This document shows positions 1 to 5,775 of a stretch of 6,197 nucleotides of DNA, piece by piece. The position numbers were made by a program, and so were the translations under genes. The notes under the pieces are model-generated. The model worked only from the letters and a program-made list of their open reading frames with translations. It had not been told where the DNA came from and searched no databases. Source of the DNA: Pseudomonadota bacterium (lineage in GTDB: Bacteria; Pseudomonadota; Gammaproteobacteria; Burkholderiales; Rhodocyclaceae); contig WRJU01000136.1 in the NCBI GenBank assembly GCA_009778425.1, forward strand, positions 1 through 6,197. Reading direction: 5' to 3'. Within the stretch, counting starts at the first letter, position 1. Each line of letters starts with the position of its first letter.

Positions 1-204
1 GGCGAGATTCTTTATCGGATTACGGAGCTTGCCGAGGGCAAGGTCGTCGTCGATGGCAACCATCCGCTCGCTGGCGTGGCGCTGATTTTCGATATGACCG
101 TGACAGGGGTGCGTGCTGCCACGGAGGAAGAACTTGTACATGGCCATGTTCACGGTGAAGACGACGATGACCATGATGGGCATGGCGGGCACCTCGTTCA
201 TTAA
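1..204 (+). CDS. slyD: SlyD, FKBP-type peptidyl-prolyl cis-trans isomerase (3' part only)
   Basis: The last 67 residues of a protein read from the first base to a TAA at 202-204. The stretch around residues 18-25 (VDGNHPLAG) is the hallmark of the SlyD-like FKBP family, where the chain returns from the insert-in-flap domain to the FKBP fold; the following ALIFDMTVTGVRAAT is the last FKBP strand. The C-terminal 21 or so residues are a tail of His, Asp, Glu and Gly (seven histidines after Leu-Val), which in this family binds Ni(II) and other divalent metals. SlyD is a cytosolic proline isomerase and chaperone that in enterobacteria also supplies nickel to hydrogenase maturation. Family length is about 150-200 residues, so more than half lies upstream of the window. 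It has no cysteines in the visible tail, unlike the E. coli protein. The identification is secure; whether it serves a nickel enzyme here cannot be judged. Confidence 0.93.
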   Translation, partial: GEILYRITELAEGKVVVDGNHPLAGVALIFDMTVTGVRAATEEELVHGHVHGEDDDDHDGHGGHLVH

Positions 205-213
205 ACGGGGTTC

Positions 214-233
214 ATCCGCCTGTTCGGGTGGAT
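214..233 (+). other. Short hairpin between slyD and the ABC gene
   Basis: ATCCGCC (214-220) can pair with GGTGGAT (227-233), a 7-bp RNA stem with one G-U pair and a 6-nt loop. It starts 10 nt after the slyD stop. No T-run follows, so it is not a convincing intrinsic terminator. The right arm lies about 20 nt before the ATG at 255, near the only purine-rich stretch (AGGGAAAA, 234-241) that could serve as a ribosome site. It may simply be chance. Confidence 0.2.
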
Positions 234-254
234 AGGGAAAACGAGCCATGAGCC

Positions 255-2279
255 ATGACTGATCCGGCGCGCGTGGCAGCGAGCCTGCTCGAAGTCGAGG
301 GGCTTACGGTAACGATACACGGCGCGCAACGCGCCGTGCGCCCGGTCGAAGGGGTCGGGCTGTCGATCAAGGCGGGAGAGACTTTCGCGTTGCTCGGTGA
401 ATCGGGCTGCGGCAAGTCGATGACGGCGCTTGCCATTGCGCGCCTGTTGCCCGAGGCGGCGGCGATTGCCGGTGGTCGGGTCAGCCTGGGTGGCGAAGAA
501 TTGCTGGCTCTGCCCGAATCGCAGATGCGGCGGGTACGCGGCGGGCGTATCGGCATGATCTTTCAGGAACCCGCGACCAGCCTCAACCCGGTGATGACCA
601 TCGGGGCGCAGATCGGGGAAGTCTTGGCACTGCATCGCGGGCTCAGGGGCGGGACGGCACGGGCCGAGGCGCGCCGCCTGCTCGAAGAAGTCGGTATCCC
701 CGCCGCCCAGGAACGGCTCGATGACTATCCGTTCCAGTTCTCTGGCGGAATGAAGCAACGGGTGATGATTGCGATGGCGTTGGCAGGCGAGCCTGAACTG
801 CTGATTGCCGACGAACCTACTACGGCGCTCGATGTCACCGTCCAGGCGCAGGTATTGGATTTACTTGCCCGCCTTCAAGCCGAACGCGGCATGGCAATGC
901 TGTTGATTACGCATGATCTCGGCGTGGTGGCGCGCATGGCGCATCACGTCGGCCTGCTCTATGCCGGGGAATTGATCGAAACGGGGCGGCGGGAAGATTT
1001 TTTCGCAGCGCCGCTGCATCCTTACGCGCAACGGCTTTTCAAAGCCCTGCCCGACAGTGCGGCGCGAGGGAGAATGCTCGATGCCCTGCCGGGGGGTGTG
1101 CCTTCGCTCGGAGAAGGGATTGCGGGCTGCCGTTTCGCTTCTCGCTGCCCGCGCGTGTTTGAGCGTTGCCGGATTGATGCGCCGGATTGGAGCGCGGTAG
1201 AGGGGCGTCGCGTGCGCTGTCATTGCTATGAGGATGGCACTGAGACGCCCCTGCGGAGGCAAATCGCCAGAGGGGCGTTGGAGGCAGCGGCATCTACTGA
1301 TCCTTCTTCAAACTCGCCGGTGCTTGAAGTGAGCAAGCTGGCGGTGCATTTTCCGGTGAAAAAAGGGCTGCTGCGGCGCACGGTAGGATGGGTGCGGGCA
1401 GTCGACGGCGTTAGCCTTCGCCTGGAAGCGGGGCGCACCCTTGCCTTGGTGGGCGAATCCGGTTGCGGGAAAACGACCGTGGGGCGCGCCATTCTGCAAT
1501 TGATGCCGTCCACGGCGGGAGAAATGAGCTTCGACGGCGCGCCGCTGCGTTTTCATGACCGCATGGCAGTGCGCGGCATGCGGCGCGCGGTACAGATGGT
1601 GTTCCAGGATCCCTTCGCGTCGCTCAACCCGAGGCTTTGTATCGGCGACATTCTCGAAGAAGGCATGGTGAGCTTGGGCGTTGGCGGCAACCGGCGGCGC
1701 GTCGTGGATGAACTCCTCGAACGGGTCGGCCTGCTGCCGGAGATGCGCTGGCGTTACCCGCACGAATTTTCCGGCGGCCAGCGGCAGCGTATCGCCATTG
1801 CCCGCGCGCTGGCGGTTTCCCCCCGCGTCATCATTTGCGACGAGCCTACGAGCGCGCTCGATGTTTCCGTGCAGGCGCAGTTGCTCAATCTGATGTGCGA
1901 GCTGCAACGGGAACGGGGGCTGGCCTACCTGTTCATCACCCACAATCTGGCGGTTGCGCGCTACATGGCCGATGAAGTGGCCGTCATGTATCTTGGCCGC
2001 ATCGTCGAGCAAGGCCCGGCGGCGCGGGTATTGGAAGCGCCCGCTCATCCTTATGCCCGGATGCTCCTGGCGGCCGTGCCCCGTGTCGACGCTGAGGCAA
2101 GCGCGGGTACGACAAAACCCGGCGTGGCGGCGGAACCGCCTTCGCCGCTGTCACCGCCGATGGGATGCCATTTTCACCCGCGCTGCGCGCTGGCCAATGA
2201 CGCTTGCCGCGCGACATTCCCGGTTGCGCGTGATCTTGGTCACGGACACACTGTGCGATGTTACCTGGCGACGGACTGA
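255..2279 (+). CDS. Fused double-ATPase subunit of a peptide/nickel-family ABC importer
   Basis: A 674-residue protein with two complete nucleotide-binding domains, corresponding to DppD/OppD and DppF/OppF joined in one chain as in YejF and GsiA. Domain 1 (about 12-325): Walker A GESGCGKS 48-55, Q-loop Gln104, signature FSGGMKQR 162-169, Walker B ending DEP 186-188, H-loop His220. Domain 2 (about 355-672): Walker A GESGCGKT 400-407, Q-loop Gln451, signature FSGGQRQR 505-512, DEP 529-531, His563. Each half ends in the oligopeptide-type C-terminal extension (HPYAQ/HPYAR) with four spaced cysteines: C292, C298, C305, C322 and C638, C644, C651, C669. All catalytic residues are present, so both sites should hydrolyse ATP at the cytoplasmic face of the membrane. 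No permease or solute-binding gene lies in the window; the substrate (peptide, glutathione, nickel or microcin-like) cannot be assigned. The ATG at 255 puts domain 1 at its usual place near the N-terminus; the ATG at 248 stops after four codons. The slyD stop is 50 bp upstream. Confidence 0.93.
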   Translation: MTDPARVAASLLEVEGLTVTIHGAQRAVRPVEGVGLSIKAGETFALLGESGCGKSMTALAIARLLPEAAAIAGGRVSLGGEELLALPESQMRRVRGGRIGMIFQEPATSLNPVMTIGAQIGEVLALHRGLRGGTARAEARRLLEEVGIPAAQERLDDYPFQFSGGMKQRVMIAMALAGEPELLIADEPTTALDVTVQAQVLDLLARLQAERGMAMLLITHDLGVVARMAHHVGLLYAGELIETGRREDFFAAPLHPYAQRLFKALPDSAARGRMLDALPGGVPSLGEGIAGCRFASRCPRVFERCRIDAPDWSAVEGRRVRCHCYEDGTETPLRRQIARGALEAAASTDPSSNSPVLEVSKLAVHFPVKKGLLRRTVGWVRAVDGVSLRLEAGRTLALVGESGCGKTTVGRAILQLMPSTAGEMSFDGAPLRFHDRMAVRGMRRAVQMVFQDPFASLNPRLCIGDILEEGMVSLGVGGNRRRVVDELLERVGLLPEMRWRYPHEFSGGQRQRIAIARALAVSPRVIICDEPTSALDVSVQAQLLNLMCELQRERGLAYLFITHNLAVARYMADEVAVMYLGRIVEQGPAARVLEAPAHPYARMLLAAVPRVDAEASAGTTKPGVAAEPPSPLSPPMGCHFHPRCALANDACRATFPVARDLGHGHTVRCYLATD

Positions 2280-2340
2280 TTGCAGCGTTCCCGCCTGTAC
2301 TTAAGCCGTTAAACTTGTACGTTATCGTGTCATAAAAAAA

Positions 2341-2368
2341 TTCACGGGCCGCTTTATCTTGGTAGGAT
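2341..2368 (+). promoter_or_regulatory. Weak candidate sigma70-type promoter for the diguanylate cyclase gene
   Basis: TTCACG (2341-2346, four matches to TTGACA) and TAGGAT (2363-2368, four matches to TATAAT) are separated by 16 bp. Transcription would start near 2375, giving a leader of about 35 nt before the ATG at 2410. The surrounding 2280-2409 gap is AT-richer than the genes and has an A-run at 2334-2340. The element was found by eye and is only moderately like consensus. Confidence 0.25.
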
Positions 2369-2409
2369 GTTACTTACCGGCAACAAAGGCGTTTACGGTT
2401 TTCGCCGTC

Positions 2410-3420
2410 ATGAAAATCCTGATTATTGAAGACACGATCACCAGCGCGACCGTGGTGTGCAATTGGCTGACCAACATGGGTTTGTCGGCTCTGCACGCAA
2501 AGACGGGTGAGGAAGGGCTGGAAGTGTTCCGGCGGGAGCGGCCTGACTTGGTATTGCTCGACATCATCATGCCGGGGATCGACGGTTTCGAGGTGGCGCG
2601 CTGCATCCGCCGTTTCGAGAAGCACCACGGCTGGTGGACGCCCATCATCTTCCTGACGGCGCGCGCTGATGAAAACGATTTGCAGTGCGCGATAGATGCC
2701 GGTGGCGACGATTACCTGATCAAGCCCGTTTCCGAAGTCGTGCTCAAGGCCAAGATACACGCCATGCGCCGGATGGCGCATATGCGCGACTCGCTGCGCA
2801 AGACCCAGGACAAACTCCGAAAGGCCAATGAACAGTTGCAGCGTCTGTCCGCAATCGACAGCCTGACCGGTATCGCCAACCGCAGGCGTTTCGACACGAC
2901 CCTGTTGCACGAATGGCGGCGTTGTTCGCGTTCGGCCTTGCCGCTCTCGCTGCTGGTGATCGATGTCGATCTCTTCAAGCTGTTCAATGACCACTACGGT
3001 CACCAGATGGGCGACGAATGCCTCAAGATCGTGGCTCATACGCTACAGGAAAGGACGCGGCGGCTGGATGACCTGGTGGCGCGCTACGGTGGCGAGGAGT
3101 TTGCCGTGATCCTGCCCGAGACCGACCCCGAAGGGGCGCTGGCGGTGGCCGAGGACATGCGCGTGGGCATTGCCGCGCTGCGTGTCGACCATGCCTGGTC
3201 TACGGTTGCGCCGGTTGTGACCGTCAGTATCGGCGTGGCCAGCATCATCCCGCCCAAGGACAGCGAAGCGGGCATCCCCGCGCTCATCAAGGCCGCCGAC
3301 GATGCTCTTTACCATGCCAAGGAATCTGGACGAAACCAGGTCAAACAGGTCAAGGGCGTCATCCGGGTGGTCGGCCCCGGCGTAGGGTTCAACAGGCGCC
3401 TAGTTTCAAAACGGGGATGA
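2410..3420 (+). CDS. REC-GGDEF response regulator, diguanylate cyclase (WspR-type layout)
   Basis: A 336-residue cytosolic regulator expected to make cyclic di-GMP from two GTP when phosphorylated. Receiver domain, about 1-118: acidic pair Glu7-Asp8, phospho-acceptor Asp51 in LLDIIMPG, Thr83, and Lys105 in KPV. A charged helical stalk, about 112-146, resembles the signalling coiled coil of WspR. GGDEF domain, about 147-312: DSLTGIANRR 150-159, metal-binding Asp185 and neighbouring Asp187, active-site GGEEF 227-231, the I-site RLDD 218-221 placed five residues before it, and the VSIGVA and GRN motifs near 272-277 and 307-309. The cyclase is therefore predicted active and subject to product inhibition. 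A tail of about 25 residues follows the domain. I chose the ATG at 2410 because the receiver fold starts there (MKILIIED); an in-frame TTG at 2359 would add 17 unrelated residues, and neither has a good ribosome site. No sensor kinase is adjacent, so the phosphate donor is unknown. The stop lies 2 bp from the convergent gloB stop. Confidence 0.94.
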   Translation: MKILIIEDTITSATVVCNWLTNMGLSALHAKTGEEGLEVFRRERPDLVLLDIIMPGIDGFEVARCIRRFEKHHGWWTPIIFLTARADENDLQCAIDAGGDDYLIKPVSEVVLKAKIHAMRRMAHMRDSLRKTQDKLRKANEQLQRLSAIDSLTGIANRRRFDTTLLHEWRRCSRSALPLSLLVIDVDLFKLFNDHYGHQMGDECLKIVAHTLQERTRRLDDLVARYGGEEFAVILPETDPEGALAVAEDMRVGIAALRVDHAWSTVAPVVTVSIGVASIIPPKDSEAGIPALIKAADDALYHAKESGRNQVKQVKGVIRVVGPGVGFNRRLVSKRG

Positions 3421-3429
3421 TTTTACCCC
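3408..3429 (-). terminator. Possible weak intrinsic terminator for gloB, inside the end of the cyclase gene
   Basis: GGGG (3413-3416) and CCCC (3426-3429) can pair around a 9-nt loop that contains both convergent stop codons. Read on the minus strand the stem is followed by G and then TTTT (complement of AAAA at 3408-3411), as in a rho-independent terminator; on the plus strand no T-run follows. The stem is only four G-C pairs, so the call is tentative. Confidence 0.25.
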
Positions 3430-4202
3430 TGGAACACGTCCTTCCAGGCGCGTAACGCGGCTAGGCAGGTCAGCATATTGGCCGGACGGGTGCCGCAGTG
3501 AACCGCGACCGAACGGATGACGTTTTCCACGTCGGTGCGCAGGAATGGATTGATGGCCCGCTCGATGGCAATCGTGCTGGGCAGCGTAGGTTTGCCCTGT
3601 CTGCGCAGGGCTTCGCAACGTGCCGCATAACGGTCGCGCGCGGCGTTCTCCGGTTCGGCTGCGCGGGCAAAGGCAAGGTTGGCGAGCGTGTATTCGTGGG
3701 CGCAATATACCTTTGTCTTGTCGTTGAGCCGAGCCAGGCGTCCAAGCGCGAGTTCGAGATCGGACGGCGACCCTTCAAAGATGCGCCCGCAACCTGCCGA
3801 GAAAAGCGCATCGCCGCAAAACAGCATGCCGTGGCCAAAATAGGCGACATGGCCGTGTGTATGGGCCGCTACATCGATGACCTGCAATTCGAGTTCCAGC
3901 GCCTCGATGAATATTCTGTCGCTGTTTCCCACCGGATTGTCGACGTGGTCAATGTCGTCCTTGCGCGGGCCGTATAACGGGACGCCCGGATAATGGGCGA
4001 CAATCTCACCAACGCCGCCGATGTGGTCGCTGTGGTGATGGGTCAGTAAGATGGCGGCGGGCTTGAGCTTGTTCATTTGCAGTGCCGCGAGCGCGGGAGC
4101 GGCTTCGCCCGGATCGACCAGCACCGCGTGGCGGCCATTGCTGATGAGCCAGATGTAGTTGTCGCGGCCAAAGGGAAGCGGGGTGACTTTGAAAGTAGGC
4201 AT
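3423..4202 (-). CDS. gloB: Hydroxyacylglutathione hydrolase (glyoxalase II)
   Basis: A 259-residue metallo-beta-lactamase-fold hydrolase that splits S-D-lactoylglutathione to D-lactate and glutathione, the second step of methylglyoxal detoxification in the cytosol. The binuclear metal site is complete: THHHSDH 54-60 (His55, His57, Asp59, His60), His114 in AAHTHGH, bridging Asp131 in FCGDALFSAGCGR, and His169 in CAHEYT. The C-terminal HAGH domain, which contacts glutathione, is present with the conserved LPSTIAIERAINPFLR near 208-223. Length is normal for the family (about 250-260). The residue before His114 is Ala where many homologues have Gly (PGHT), a mild variant. The ATG at 4200-4202 is placed just before the first beta strand as usual; I see no clear Shine-Dalgarno upstream of it. 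It is transcribed away from the methyltransferase and rnhA genes, the neighbourhood also seen in E. coli. Confidence 0.96.
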   Translation of the reverse strand: MPTFKVTPLPFGRDNYIWLISNGRHAVLVDPGEAAPALAALQMNKLKPAAILLTHHHSDHIGGVGEIVAHYPGVPLYGPRKDDIDHVDNPVGNSDRIFIEALELELQVIDVAAHTHGHVAYFGHGMLFCGDALFSAGCGRIFEGSPSDLELALGRLARLNDKTKVYCAHEYTLANLAFARAAEPENAARDRYAARCEALRRQGKPTLPSTIAIERAINPFLRTDVENVIRSVAVHCGTRPANMLTCLAALRAWKDVFQG

Positions 4203-4261
4203 GACCGGATTAAAAAGGCGGGTGTGTTTTGACGAGAGCGTAATGATGACGCAAGCTCGTT

Positions 4262-4287
4262 ATCATGGGACAAAAAATCACCATGAT
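4262..4287. promoter_or_regulatory. Perfect 7-bp inverted repeat in the gloB/methyltransferase divergent gap
   Basis: ATCATGG (4262-4268) is mirrored exactly by CCATGAT (4281-4287) across 12 bp that include six consecutive A. The left arm overlaps TATCAT (4261-4266), a good match to a -10 box reading toward the methyltransferase, although no -35 stands at normal distance; TTGACG at 4229-4234 is 26 bp away. It could be an operator for a dimeric regulator or an mRNA hairpin just before the GTG at 4296. A second, bulged hairpin (CGAG/CTCG and GCGT/ACGC, 4233-4259) lies next to it. Confidence 0.35.
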
Positions 4288-4295
4288 CGACTGCC

Positions 4296-5099
4296 GTGAA
4301 TACTGAAACTGAAACGAATTTTTCCCCTGCCATGCGCCCGTGGTTGCGGACTCCGCTTGGCGAATATCTGATCCATTGGGAACAGGCGCGGCTCGATGCC
4401 ATGCTTGCCGATATTTTTGGCTACAACGCGCTCCAGGTCGGGCTTGCGGAAGTCGACCTGCTGCGCGCCAGCCGCATGCCGCTGCATGTCTGCGCGGCGC
4501 GCGCGGCGAGAAACGATCAGAGCATACCGCCCCGTCTCATGGTGGCCTGCGACGAAGCGGCGCTACCGTTCGCCAGCACCAGCCTCGATCTGGTGGTGCT
4601 CGCCCATGAACTCGAATTTTCCGCCACGCCGCATCAACTCCTGCGCGAAGCCGGGCGCGTACTGGTAGCTGAAGGTAGCGTAGTGGTCTGCGGCTTCAAC
4701 CCGTACAGCCTGTGGGGCTGTTATCGCTGCAAGCGCGGCCAATGGCCGTGGTGCGGGCGCTATCTTTCCGCGCCCAAAGTGCGCGATTGGCTTACCGTGC
4801 TCGGCTTTGAAGTCCAGTCCAGCCGATTCGGCTGCTACGCGCCAGCGGTAGAATCCCCCGAGTGGCTGGGGCGCTGGAAATGGCTCGACCATGTTGGTCA
4901 ACGCTGCTGGCCCATGTGCGGGGCGGCGTGGATTCTGCACGGCATCAAGCGCGTACATGGCGCGCGCCTCATCCAGCCGAACTGGCGTCAGAAGCTCGAC
5001 CGTGCCACGAGCCTTCCCGCCGTGGCGCGTAAACTGGGAGGTTCTGGCGGCTTGCCGAACAAAGTCAGCAGAAAAATTGGAGAGACATGGAAACCATAG
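4296..5099 (+). CDS. YafS-like class I SAM-dependent methyltransferase family protein
   Basis: A 267-residue protein from a GTG start at 4296; the first internal ATG (4332) gives 255 residues starting MRPWLRTPLGEYL, which fits homologues as I recall them and may be the true start. Neither has a visible Shine-Dalgarno sequence. The centre matches the second half of a class I methyltransferase core: LPFASTSLDLVVLAHELEF (about 90-108), then a helix with HQLLREAGRVLVAEGSVVVCGFNPYSLWG (about 113-141), and a later LSAPKVRDWLTVLGFEV segment. The N-terminal glycine-rich SAM loop (motif I) is not recognisable; the corresponding strand reads PLHVCAARAARND. The protein carries nine cysteines and many tryptophans. 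The substrate is unknown; E. coli YafS, also between gloB and rnhA, has no assigned role that I know of. Its 3' end overlaps rnhA by 13 bp, so the two are probably co-transcribed and coupled. Confidence 0.8.
   Translation: MNTETETNFSPAMRPWLRTPLGEYLIHWEQARLDAMLADIFGYNALQVGLAEVDLLRASRMPLHVCAARAARNDQSIPPRLMVACDEAALPFASTSLDLVVLAHELEFSATPHQLLREAGRVLVAEGSVVVCGFNPYSLWGCYRCKRGQWPWCGRYLSAPKVRDWLTVLGFEVQSSRFGCYAPAVESPEWLGRWKWLDHVGQRCWPMCGAAWILHGIKRVHGARLIQPNWRQKLDRATSLPAVARKLGGSGGLPNKVSRKIGETWKP
5079..5084 (+). promoter_or_regulatory. Shine-Dalgarno for rnhA within the upstream gene
   Basis: GGAGAG at 5079-5084 precedes the ATG at 5087 and lies inside the methyltransferase coding sequence. It is the clearest ribosome site in the window and supports both the rnhA start and translational coupling with the upstream gene, although it sits rather close to the start codon. 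Confidence 0.65.
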
Positions 5100-5539
5100 A
5101 CATTTACACCGATGGCGCATGCAGCGGCAATCCCGGTCCCGGCGGATGGGGCGCGGTCTTGAAAAGCGGCCCGCACGAAAAGGAAATATGGGGAAGCGAC
5201 CCTCAGACCACCAACAACCGCATGGAAATACTGGCCGTCATCCGCGCCCTCGAACAGCTCAAGCGCAAGGGGATGACGGTCAAGGTGCATACCGACAGCC
5301 AGTACGTGCAGAAAGGCATCTCCGAATGGATACACGGCTGGAAAGCGCGTGGCTGGCTGACATCAGGCAAAGCGCCCGTGAAGAATGCCGATCTTTGGCG
5401 CATGCTCGACGAGATTGCCGCGCATCACACGGTTGAATGGCGCTGGGTCAAAGGGCATGCCGGACATCCCGGCAATGAACGCGCCGACGCCCTGGCTCGT
5501 CGTGGCGTTGAAGCAGCGCGTCTTGGCTCCCTTTTCTAG
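5087..5539 (+). CDS. rnhA: Ribonuclease HI
   Basis: A 150-residue enzyme that cuts the RNA strand of RNA-DNA hybrids, removing R-loops and replication primers. The four catalytic carboxylates are present: Asp9 (YTDGACSGNPGPGG), Glu47 (TTNNRMEILA), Asp70 (HTDSQYV) and Asp134 (NERADALAR), together with the catalytic His124 in VKGHAGHPGN. The basic protrusion that grips the hybrid is intact (WIHGWKARGW to about residue 104, with KAPVKN). The length is close to the 155 residues of E. coli RNase HI. The start is fixed by a ribosome site at 5079-5084 and overlaps the end of the preceding gene in a different frame. In E. coli the neighbouring gene beyond rnhA is dnaQ; it is not found here. Confidence 0.97.
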   Translation: METIDIYTDGACSGNPGPGGWGAVLKSGPHEKEIWGSDPQTTNNRMEILAVIRALEQLKRKGMTVKVHTDSQYVQKGISEWIHGWKARGWLTSGKAPVKNADLWRMLDEIAAHHTVEWRWVKGHAGHPGNERADALARRGVEAARLGSLF

Positions 5540-5540
5540 T

Positions 5541-5636
5541 GCGCCTACGGCGCGAGAATGTTCACCGTCCCCGGTCGCCCGTTTCTGACCAATGCCAGAT
5601 AATTCCATGCAGGAAGCCATCTGCCCCTGCTTAGGG
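5541..5636 (+). other. Two small hairpins after rnhA, weak terminator candidates
   Basis: GCGCC (5541-5545) pairs with GGCGC (5549-5553) directly after the rnhA stop, without a following T-run. CCCT (5625-5628) pairs with AGGG (5633-5636) around GCTT and is followed by the T-rich TTTGGTTCT. Each stem is only four or five pairs. Either could help end the methyltransferase-rnhA transcript, but neither is strong. Confidence 0.2.
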
Positions 5637-5700
5637 TTTGGTTCTATGGATGTTGTTATTTTTATAAAATCAAAGTAGTTTGACACGACTAATAACAGAA
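5637..5700. other. AT-rich island with nested inverted repeats upstream of the phosphatidyltransferase gene
   Basis: By count 17 of these 64 bases are G or C (about 27%), against roughly 60% in the surrounding genes. It holds a perfect 7-bp inverted repeat TGTTATT (5654-5660) / AATAACA (5691-5697) with a 30-bp spacer, and inside it the 10-bp palindrome TTTTATAAAA (5660-5669). A consensus -35 box TTGACA sits at 5680-5685, but no -10 box follows at 16-18 bp. The most natural reading is a control region for the gene starting at 5776; no gene is visible in 5540-5775. Confidence 0.4.
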
Positions 5701-5775
5701 AGTCGGCGCATCGTCGTCATCTGCTTTAGCTGACTGGCCTCAGTGAGGAATCCTGAAAAGATTTTTTGATATGGC

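Noticed and set aside
201..758. Minus-strand open frame of 185 codons covering the start of the ABC gene.
   Set aside because: It is low-complexity in Arg, Ala, His and Pro, with no family signature, and is explained as a shadow of the ABC gene.
1308..2048. Long open frame of 246 codons on the minus strand under the second ATPase domain.
   Set aside because: It lies wholly opposite a gene with all ABC motifs, its translation shows no recognisable domain, and such antisense frames are common opposite GC-rich genes.
2374..3039. Minus-strand open frame of 221 codons opposite the receiver domain.
   Set aside because: The plus strand encodes an unmistakable REC-GGDEF protein; the antisense translation has no motif.
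3498..3977. Plus-strand open frame of 159 codons opposite gloB.
   Set aside because: It is antisense to a complete glyoxalase II and shows no domain.
4229..4266. TTGACG and TATCAT as a paired promoter for the methyltransferase gene.
   Set aside because: The spacer would be 26 bp, far outside the 16-18 bp range.
5363..5686. Minus-strand open frame of 107 codons reaching from rnhA into the intergenic stretch.
   Set aside because: Half of it is antisense to rnhA, the unique part shows no recognisable domain, and I see no ribosome site.
5680..5708. Consensus -35 box TTGACA as a promoter for the gene at 5776.
   Set aside because: The bases at 16-18 bp spacing (around TCGGCG) do not resemble a -10 box; kept only as a note in the AT-rich island.
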